Both the position numbers and the translations under genes were made by a program. From Deltaproteobacteria bacterium (GTDB lineage Bacteria; Chloroflexota; Dehalococcoidia; Dehalococcoidales; BS750m-G39), in NCBI GenBank assembly GCA_013202445.1, contig JABMRW010000134.1, positions 1 through 11,187 on the forward strand: a stretch of DNA of 11,187 nt, in the 5' to 3' direction. The notes under the pieces are model-generated. The model was not told where the DNA came from and ran no database searches. It saw only the letters and a program-made list of their open reading frames with translations. Positions 5,506 through 11,187 of the stretch are shown one piece after another; the first letter of the stretch is position 1; each line of letters opens with the position of its first letter.

Positions 5506-6189
5506 ATGAATGAGATTGCGGTAGTGATAATTGATAAGCAGGCATTTTTTCGGTCCGGTGTACGGCAGGCACTATCGGAACAGGCCGGATTCAGGGTACT
5601 GGAGGGTGCTCCCAATGATGAGCCATTAGATATAATTGAAGCCGAGTCCCCGGATGTCGTTCTTCTGGGCATCAACTTCCCGGCCCTAAACGGCCTTGAG
5701 CTGGGGCGCAAGATTGCCCGTCGCTATCCCAACAGCAAGGTAGTGATGCTGAGCCCCAACTCCAATGACGATGAGCTATTTGAGGTTATTAAAACCGGTG
5801 CCGTAGCTTACCTTAACAAAAACACCACTACGGAAGAGCTGGTCAACGTGATAAAGCGGGCCTGTCATGGAGAATACCCCATCAATGACAGCCTTATTAC
5901 CAGGCCGGCGGTCGCCGAACATGTCTTAAGGCAATTTCGGGACATAGTCTCGGCGGGGAAAGTCATGGAGACGGTAACCGCCCCTCTCACCTACCGGGAG
6001 ACCCAGATTCTGAACTACATTGCCCAGGGTAACTCCAATAAGCAGATTGCCCACATTCTGGAAATCAGTGAACAGACGATAAAAAATCATGTTAGCTCTA
6101 TCCTGCGCAAGCTTAATGCCAACGACAGGGCTCATGCTGTGGCCCTGGCTATGCGCAACGGCTGGATTCCGGCGGAGGCAAGGTCATGA
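5506..6189 (+). CDS. Atypical LuxR/NarL-family response regulator with degenerate receiver
   Basis: The 227 residues comprise an N-terminal CheY-like receiver (about 4-120) and a C-terminal LuxR-type helix-turn-helix (about 160-222: LTYRETQILNYIAQGNSNKQ, then IAHILEISEQTIKNHVSSIL). The receiver keeps the general layout (VVIIDKQAFFRSGVR; PDVVLLGINFPALNGLE; VVMLSP with Ser83; AYLNKN with Lys105). The phosphoacceptor Asp expected in VLLDINxP is Gly55 (GGC), and the acidic pair near the N-terminus is Asp10-Lys11 instead of Asp-Asp. It therefore cannot be phosphorylated in the usual way. It probably acts without phosphorylation, by dimer contacts, ligand binding or partner binding. No histidine kinase is in the window. 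The ATG has GAGGTG 8 bases upstream. It lies between the small HTH gene and the pilus ATPase, suggesting a local transcription regulator. Confidence 0.9.
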   Translation: MNEIAVVIIDKQAFFRSGVRQALSEQAGFRVLEGAPNDEPLDIIEAESPDVVLLGINFPALNGLELGRKIARRYPNSKVVMLSPNSNDDELFEVIKTGAVAYLNKNTTTEELVNVIKRACHGEYPINDSLITRPAVAEHVLRQFRDIVSAGKVMETVTAPLTYRETQILNYIAQGNSNKQIAHILEISEQTIKNHVSSILRKLNANDRAHAVALAMRNGWIPAEARS

Positions 6190-6190
6190 T

Positions 6191-6208
6191 TTTAAACGAA
6201 TTTAAACG
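6191..6208. repeat. Two direct repeats of TTTAAACG, one helical turn apart
   Basis: TTTAAACG occurs at 6191-6198 and again at 6201-6208, a spacing of exactly 10 bases start to start. It begins one base after the stop codon of the atypical response regulator and lies ahead of the pilus ATPase gene. In-phase direct repeats of this kind can be operator half-sites, but eight bases repeated twice can also arise by chance. No convincing promoter was found between here and 6312. Confidence 0.4.
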
Positions 6209-6311
6209 CCAGTTTTATGCACGGTTAATCCCAAACAATTAAGATAAGGAAAAGGTATCTTGAGTGGAAAGAGTAATGGAGACAGGGGTGGCTAAGAATG
6301 GGGGAGGTGAC

Positions 6312-8684
6312 ATGGGTCAGGTGAAAATCGACGAAGAACTCAAATCTCAGGTCAGAGACTATCTGGAGAAGCAGGGCTATGTAATAACCGATGGAGCCAA
6401 GCTTATGGGTAAGTCTGGGATTGAGCATACCTTTGATATGCTGGCTCAGAAGGATGATGGTTTCACCACCTACAATATTGCCATCTGCGTTACCGCCGGT
6501 GGTGACAGGGAGGAGGAGGTAACCGCTATCTTTAGTTTTGCCAACAAAGCCTACGATACCGGCATCCAGGGTCGGGTTATTATCGCCAACCCCGAGCTTA
6601 GCCAGGAGGCAAAGCAGTTAGCCCAGAAGCAGCGGATAAAGGTTATAAACATGGGGCAGATAGAGTCGATGTTAGAGCTAAAATCGCCGCTGCCATCTCA
6701 ACCAACTCAGCCATCGGAGCCCCTCGAATTTGAGAACAAGGAGCAGTTGGTAGAATCTCTTGTCAATCGGGGCTACACTGTCGAGGAAAAAGCCAAAATT
6801 AGAGGCCGCTCCGGGCTGGAATATAGCTTTGATGTATTAGCCTATACCAATACCGACCAGGTCAGCCACAGCCTGGGTATAGATTTCATTGATGGGGAAG
6901 AAGAGGTAAGTCTGGAGGAGGTATCCGTATTTGACACCAAAGCCTACGAGGTAGGCGTTGATGAGAAAGCCATTATTATATCGCTTCGGCTCAGCCCTGA
7001 AGCCAAGCAATTTGCCGAGCACCAGCGGATAAAAGTATTTGAGTTAAATCATAAGCCGGCTCCTCAGGCTGTGCTCACCGAAGAAAAACCAGCCCTACCG
7101 GTGGAGGAGGAAGCCTCTTTGGAGGAGAAGATAGCCCCACCGGTGCAGGAGCCAGCCAAAGAAGAAAAGAAAGAGGCTCCGGCCACTGAATCGGTGCGAA
7201 AACGCTTAATGCATGGCCTTCGGCCGGAAGCCCTGCAGTTGATTCCTGAGGTGATGGCGAGAAGGTACGGTGCCATCCCGATGGTGGTATCCGGCAATAC
7301 CTTAGAGGTAGCCATGTCAGACCCCACTGACATCTTTGCCCTGGAGGCTTTTTCGGCACTGAGCCGGATGAGGATTAAACCGGTAGCCGCCACCGCCGAT
7401 GAGGTGCGGGAGGCTATCGACTTCAACTACAAAGGCTATGGCGAGATTGAGAAACAGCTTTCTCGCATTAACGTGCCTGATGAGGCATCTGCGGACAGAT
7501 TGGCCTTTAGTACTAATACTGACGCTCCTCTGGCTCAGGCGCTCAACCTCATTATTGAAGAGGCGGTCAAAGCCCGTTCCTCTGATATCCACATTGAGCC
7601 GGAAGAAGACAGATTAAGGATACGCTATCGCATTGATGGCACCCTTCAGGACCTGATGTCGTTACCGCTGAATGTACATTTAGCCCTCCTTTCCCGCATC
7701 AAGATTCTGGCCGATTTAAATATTGCCGACCGTCACCGTGCCCAGGATGGCCAGTTCTCGGTTAAGGCTAAAGGGAGAGAGATAGATATTCGTGTCGCCA
7801 CCACTCCCACGGTTACCGGCGAGATGGCGGTGCTGCGCCTGTTAGATAAGTCGGTAGCGTCTTTAGGGATGGCTGAGCTAGGCATGTTGCCTGACAGCCA
7901 GGCCAAGTTTGAAGCCATGCTCAAGATTCCCTACGGCATGATTTTGACCAGCGGTCCTACCGGGGCGGGCAAGACCACCACTCTATATGCCGGCATAAAC
8001 TCGCTTGACTCTCTGGGCAGAAACATCATTACCATTGAAGACCCGGCCGAATATCGGTTTAAGGACATCAATCAGATTCAGGTCAATCCCCAGGCCGGCA
8101 TTACCTTTGCCAGCGGACTGCGGAGCATACTTCGCCTTGACCCCGATATAATAATGGTCGGTGAGATACGCGATGCCGAAACAGCCAACATAGCGGTCCA
8201 AGCCGCCCTCACCGGTCACCTTATGCTATCCTCGGTACACGCCAGCGATTCTTCCGGCGTGGTCTCCCGTCTCATTGACCTGAAAGTAGAGCCCTTCCTG
8301 ATAGCCTCGGCGGTTATCGGGGTTATCGGCCAGCGGATGGTGCGTCGTGTCTGTCGTGATTGCGGCCATCCTATTGAAGCGCCGCTGATAGAACAGATGG
8401 CTTATGAAAAAGAGATGGGGGAAAAGCGGACAGAATTCATCTATGGCACCGGCTGCAAGTCATGTGCCTATACAGGTTATACAGGTCGAGTCGGTATCTT
8501 TGAGTTTCTGGCCATGAGTGACACCATAAGGACGATGGTCACCAGCGTGGTTAACAGCAGTGAGATTCGTGCCCAGGCACTCAAGGAAGGCATGGTAACG
8601 ATGATGAAAGACGGTATGCGCAAGGTAAAGGAGGGCATAACCACTCCCTCTGAGGTTCTGCGCAATGCCTATTCTGGAGAATAG
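6312..8684 (+). CDS. pilB: Type IV pilus assembly ATPase, PilB/GspE family, with duplicated N-terminal module
   Basis: Cytoplasmic hexameric ATPase that powers pilin polymerisation through PilC. I take the ATG at 6312 (790 residues), preceded by GGGGGAGGTGAC, a near-perfect ribosome-binding site. The frame is open back to a GTG at 6264 (806 residues) with a weaker site. Domains in the 790 numbering: two homologous modules at 14-120 and 145-249; a Glu/Pro/Lys-rich linker at 250-294; a T2SSE_N/MshEN-like domain at 295-376; and the ATPase from about 399. The ATPase has Walker A GPTGAGKTT (548-556), Asp box ITIEDPAEY, Walker B LDPDIIMVGEIRD (609-621), His box TGHLMLSSVHA (634-644) and a zinc tetracysteine (Cys681, Cys684, Cys715, Cys718), so it looks active. 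The zinc motif and the pilC gene just behind favour an assembly ATPase over the retraction ATPase PilT. The two leading modules are not part of ordinary PilB; see findings. Confidence 0.93.
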   Translation: MGQVKIDEELKSQVRDYLEKQGYVITDGAKLMGKSGIEHTFDMLAQKDDGFTTYNIAICVTAGGDREEEVTAIFSFANKAYDTGIQGRVIIANPELSQEAKQLAQKQRIKVINMGQIESMLELKSPLPSQPTQPSEPLEFENKEQLVESLVNRGYTVEEKAKIRGRSGLEYSFDVLAYTNTDQVSHSLGIDFIDGEEEVSLEEVSVFDTKAYEVGVDEKAIIISLRLSPEAKQFAEHQRIKVFELNHKPAPQAVLTEEKPALPVEEEASLEEKIAPPVQEPAKEEKKEAPATESVRKRLMHGLRPEALQLIPEVMARRYGAIPMVVSGNTLEVAMSDPTDIFALEAFSALSRMRIKPVAATADEVREAIDFNYKGYGEIEKQLSRINVPDEASADRLAFSTNTDAPLAQALNLIIEEAVKARSSDIHIEPEEDRLRIRYRIDGTLQDLMSLPLNVHLALLSRIKILADLNIADRHRAQDGQFSVKAKGREIDIRVATTPTVTGEMAVLRLLDKSVASLGMAELGMLPDSQAKFEAMLKIPYGMILTSGPTGAGKTTTLYAGINSLDSLGRNIITIEDPAEYRFKDINQIQVNPQAGITFASGLRSILRLDPDIIMVGEIRDAETANIAVQAALTGHLMLSSVHASDSSGVVSRLIDLKVEPFLIASAVIGVIGQRMVRRVCRDCGHPIEAPLIEQMAYEKEMGEKRTEFIYGTGCKSCAYTGYTGRVGIFEFLAMSDTIRTMVTSVVNSSEIRAQALKEGMVTMMKDGMRKVKEGITTPSEVLRNAYSGE

Positions 8685-8699
8685 TAGTCTGGAGGTATC

Positions 8700-9911
8700 A
8701 TGGATTTTCAGTATATAGCTTACACATCGGAGAAAAAACTAGTTAAAGGCAGGCTTTCGGCCACCGACGAAGGATCCGCCACCAGCTTGCTCAACTATGG
8801 TGGCTACCAGTTGGTAAGCCTTAAGATGATAACCCCCTTCTTAAACCTGGGCAGTGTTACCGGCCGCTTTTCCCGGATAAAGCCAAGAGAGATAATAATG
8901 TTTTCCCGCCAGCTGGCTCTACTACTTGAGTCTGGCACTGACATTGTTACTTCTTTAGAGCTATTACAGGGCCAGTCCACCAATCGCGGCCTCAAGACTA
9001 TCATTGGCCAGATAGCCTCTGACATTCGTGGTGGCACTTCGTTATCCACGGCCTTAAGCAAACATCCGCGGGCCTTCCCTGAAATTTATCACCGGACGAT
9101 AGCGGCGGGTGAGCAGGGTGGCAACATGGAAGTGGTGCTACGGCAGATGGCTGATTATGTGGAGAGAAGCCTTAACACCGAAAAGAAGATTAAAGGCGCT
9201 CTCTCCTACCCCATTATGCTGGGCGTTGTAGCCTTAGTAGTGGTAGTCGTAATGATTTACTTTGTCATGCCCACTTTTATTGACCTGTACGCGGCTTTCG
9301 ACGTCGAGCTACCGATGGCAACGCAGATGCTTCTGGACGTATCTGCTTGGCTTATCCAGTACGGGCTTTTCCTCCTGCTGGCGCTACTGGCAGTGGTTAT
9401 TGTGGGCTATTTATATATAAGGACGCCTGCCGGCAGATATCAAAAGGATAAATTAATGCTAACTATGCCACTAATAGGTCGGATTACTGTACTTAGCGAG
9501 CTTAGCCGCTGTTGTCGAACTATGGCACTCCTTTTCAAGGTTGGCTTACCCTTACCCGAAATCATGTCGCTGGTGATTCACGGCAGTAACAACAAGGCTA
9601 TGGTCGAAGCGCTAACCGAGGTTCAGCAGGAGTTGATTAGAGGCCAGGGCTTATCCAAGCCCATGAGCAAGAATAAATTATTCCTGCCCCTCATGGTGCA
9701 GATGGTGGGGGTTGGCGAAGAAACCGGCAACCTGGACAACACGCTAACTACGGTAGCTCAGAGTTATGAGGTTGAGGCTGATGACAGGACGAGTGCTGCT
9801 GTGGGATTTATTCAACCGGCCATGATTATAATGATCGCCATAGTAATTGGCTTTATTGCAGTCTCTCTAATGTCGGCCATGTATTCTATCTACGGTCAAA
9901 TAGAGGTCTAG
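8700..9911 (+). CDS. pilC: Type IV pilus inner-membrane platform protein, PilC/GspF family
   Basis: Polytopic membrane protein that forms the platform on which PilB acts to extrude pilins. The 403 residues match the family length. A short N-terminal segment (MDFQYIAYTSEKKLVKGRLS) resembles the usual opening of the family. Two T2SSF repeats lie at about 66-189 and 268-390, each with the characteristic signature: AAGEQGGNMEVVLRQMADY in the first and VGVGEETGNLDNTLTTVAQS in the second. Membrane helices are at about 171-191, 220-240 and 371-393. The ATG has GGAGGT just upstream, and only 15 bases separate it from the pilB stop, so the two are co-transcribed. The next gene begins 12 bases after its stop. 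Confidence 0.95.
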   Translation: MDFQYIAYTSEKKLVKGRLSATDEGSATSLLNYGGYQLVSLKMITPFLNLGSVTGRFSRIKPREIIMFSRQLALLLESGTDIVTSLELLQGQSTNRGLKTIIGQIASDIRGGTSLSTALSKHPRAFPEIYHRTIAAGEQGGNMEVVLRQMADYVERSLNTEKKIKGALSYPIMLGVVALVVVVVMIYFVMPTFIDLYAAFDVELPMATQMLLDVSAWLIQYGLFLLLALLAVVIVGYLYIRTPAGRYQKDKLMLTMPLIGRITVLSELSRCCRTMALLFKVGLPLPEIMSLVIHGSNNKAMVEALTEVQQELIRGQGLSKPMSKNKLFLPLMVQMVGVGEETGNLDNTLTTVAQSYEVEADDRTSAAVGFIQPAMIIMIAIVIGFIAVSLMSAMYSIYGQIEV

Positions 9912-9923
9912 GAGCTAAGAGAT

Positions 9924-10367
9924 ATGAAAGGCGAAAAAGGCTTCAGTCTAATAGAGGTAGCACTAGCCATAGCTTTGCTGGGCGTAGTAGCGGCTGGCTT
10001 TCTCGGCGCTCTGGCAACTGGCTCCAAGTCTATCTCCATTGCCGACGAGCGGGCCACGGCGGAAAGCCTGGCCCGGGCTCAGATGGAATATGTCAGGAGC
10101 CAGGAGTACGTTGGTGCTCCCTGGGATTACACCGTCACTTCGTCATATTTTGATGAACCAGGCAAGGAAGGCTGGTGGGATGATGACCCTCCGCCACTGC
10201 TTTCCGGTGATTATGATACCTATACCGTTATTGTCAATACTGTACCTTTGAATGGTGCTATTGACAATGGCATCCAGGTTATAACGGTGGCTATACAACA
10301 TACCATTAGCGGGGAAACAAAGGACATATTCACCTTAGAGGGCTACAGGGCACAAAGGGATATATAG
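9924..10367 (+). CDS. Type IV prepilin-like protein, PilV-like minor pilin
   Basis: The 147-residue protein has a class III signal, MKGEKG|FSLIEV: prepilin peptidase would cut after Gly6, leaving Phe at position +1 and the conserved Glu at +5 (residue 11), followed by a hydrophobic helix up to about residue 32. The rest is a small globular domain with AERATAESLARAQMEYVRSQ-like helix continuation and a beta-rich end (YTVIVNTVPLNGA...VITVAIQHT). This recalls PilV/PulI-type minor pilins, which often end in such an ITVxI/W strand. No Cys pair is present. The ribosome-binding AGGAG overlaps the pilC stop codon. Three bases separate its stop from the next gene. It could instead be a major pilin; its short length and large sequence-specific loop with acidic and aromatic residues do not decide. 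Confidence 0.85.
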   Translation: MKGEKGFSLIEVALAIALLGVVAAGFLGALATGSKSISIADERATAESLARAQMEYVRSQEYVGAPWDYTVTSSYFDEPGKEGWWDDDPPPLLSGDYDTYTVIVNTVPLNGAIDNGIQVITVAIQHTISGETKDIFTLEGYRAQRDI

Positions 10368-10370
10368 GTC

Positions 10371-10901
10371 ATGGTTAAGATATTTCACATGCTAAGGTTG
10401 ATAAATAAAAACCAGCTGGGTATGACCATGATGGAGCTCGTTATAGCTATGCTCATTAGTGCTGTTATCACTGGTGCCATTACGAGTACCCTTTTCCAGG
10501 TAGTTGAGGTCAGTGCTAGCACCAACAATCATATGATTGCGGTCAGGCAAGCGCAAAGTGCTGGCTACTGGGTCAGCCACGATGCCCTGATGGCTCAAGC
10601 GGAACCTGTTATTGTGGAGAACGCTGGCCAGCTTGAGTCTATCACCATGGACTGGGGTGATTGGGATGGCAATACGTATCAGGTTGTTTATACATTCGGT
10701 GACGAGCTCCAGCGGGCCTATTCTATTAATTCCGTAGCCGATTCAACCGGTATTATAGCTGAATTTATTGACCCGGCAAATACCGGCTGCCAATTTATTG
10801 ATGGCCGGCTTATTCTCACGGTAACGATTACTGTGGGCAGTGGTTCACAGGTACAGAGTGAGACCAGAACATATGGACTTGTTCCCAGACCAGGCTCGTA
10901 A
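10371..10901 (+). CDS. Type IV prepilin-like protein, PilW-like minor pilin
   Basis: The 176-residue protein carries a prepilin signal with a longer basic leader: MVKIFHMLRLINKNQLG|MTMMELV. Cleavage is after Gly17, with Glu at mature position 5 (residue 22), followed by a hydrophobic helix (AMLISAVITGAITSTLF). The C-terminal region is beta-rich (LESITMDWGDWDGNTYQVVY; ILTVTITVGSG), as in PilW/GspJ-type pseudopilins, which often contain a stretch testing a Y-x-V/I-x-Y pattern. An alternative start at Met7 (10389) would give a more usual leader length of 11. I keep 10371 because it is the first ATG, only 3 bases beyond the previous stop, compatible with translational coupling. A gap of 23 bases leads to the next gene. 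Confidence 0.82.
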   Translation: MVKIFHMLRLINKNQLGMTMMELVIAMLISAVITGAITSTLFQVVEVSASTNNHMIAVRQAQSAGYWVSHDALMAQAEPVIVENAGQLESITMDWGDWDGNTYQVVYTFGDELQRAYSINSVADSTGIIAEFIDPANTGCQFIDGRLILTVTITVGSGSQVQSETRTYGLVPRPGS

Positions 10902-10924
10902 TAATCAGGGTTGAGGAGGGAAAA

Positions 10925-11187
10925 ATGAAGAAGAGGACATTAAACAGATATATCGCAGATGAAAAGGGACAGGCGCTGATTATAGTGATGATTCTTATGC
11001 TTGTAAGCGCCCTCGTTATAGTCCCGATGTTAAGCCACGTAGGCTCGGGGCTTAAGTCGGGAAAAGATGTCTATGAAGAGAGGATGTACGCCCAGTATGC
11101 GGCTGATTCCGGGGTGGAGGACGCCTTATACAAAATACAAACGGATTACCCTGACCTGCCGGTAGTGTGGGACGGCCCCTGGATAGA
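10925..11187 (+). CDS. PilX-like minor pilin, N-terminal part (cut by right edge)
   Basis: Eighty-seven codons are visible, from an ATG with GAGGAGGG just upstream to the right edge, with no stop. The start MKKRTLNRYIADEKGQALII is a basic leader with DEKG before a hydrophobic helix (ALIIVMILMLVSALVIVPML). It has no Glu at +5 if cut after Gly15, where Ile stands instead. That departure and the later YAQYAADSGVEDALYKIQ segment match the pattern of PilX_N-type proteins, where an A-(E/D)-(A/S)-G-(I/V/L)-E-x-A motif ends the first helix. The rest of the protein is outside the window, so its total size and any adhesin-like domain cannot be judged. It is third in the run of small pilin genes. Confidence 0.8.
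   Translation, partial: MKKRTLNRYIADEKGQALIIVMILMLVSALVIVPMLSHVGSGLKSGKDVYEERMYAQYAADSGVEDALYKIQTDYPDLPVVWDGPWI

Noticed and set aside
6264..6311. GTG (6264) or ATG (6276) as the pilB start
   Set aside because: GGGGGAGGTGAC directly before the ATG at 6312 is a much better ribosome-binding site, and the extra 16 residues are not part of any recognisable domain. The GTG cannot be excluded.

Overview
The window looks like a bacterial chromosome segment of roughly balanced base composition (judged by eye, not counted). The best guess for the host is an uncultivated or Dehalococcoides-like member of the Chloroflexota (class Dehalococcoidia). This rests on a remembered resemblance of the IlvB N-terminus to that group, the ilvD-ilvB order, and a single-membrane-style pilus locus with no secretin or PilMNOP in view. 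It was not confirmed by any search. I see no mobile element, CRISPR array, tRNA or rRNA.

Left part, minus strand (1-3372): a tsaC-rpiB pair (threonylcarbamoyl-AMP synthase for tRNA t6A; ribose-5-phosphate isomerase B) is followed by an ilvD-ilvB unit for branched-chain amino acid synthesis. ilvB runs off the left edge. The 197 bases between rpiB and ilvD hold a complete apparent attenuation device: a near-consensus promoter, a 17-codon leader peptide rich in Val and Leu (MNTQNVMLVLVVMKQSP), an alternative-pairing segment just after its stop codon, and an intrinsic terminator directly upstream of ilvD. The leader ATG falls almost at the predicted transcription start, so it would be translated from a leaderless RNA. 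This is the best-supported regulatory finding in the window.

Middle (3462-5048, plus strand): a divergent gene with its own strong promoter encodes a secreted, membrane-anchored protein. It has a signal peptide, four degenerate beta-sandwich-like modules, an Fn3-like module, one C-terminal membrane helix and a short basic tail.

Right part, plus strand (5263-end): a small MerR/excisionase-type DNA-binding protein and a LuxR/NarL-type regulator whose receiver lacks the phosphoacceptor aspartate precede a type IV pilus assembly locus. The locus is pilB-like ATPase, pilC-like platform protein, then three small pilin-like genes resembling the minor pilins PilV, PilW and PilX; the last is cut by the right edge. 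The ATPase is unusual: two tandem copies of a roughly 105-residue module, possibly a degenerate restriction-endonuclease (Mrr-like) fold, sit ahead of the normal GspE/PilB domains. The two regulators may control the pilus genes, but this is inferred only from position.
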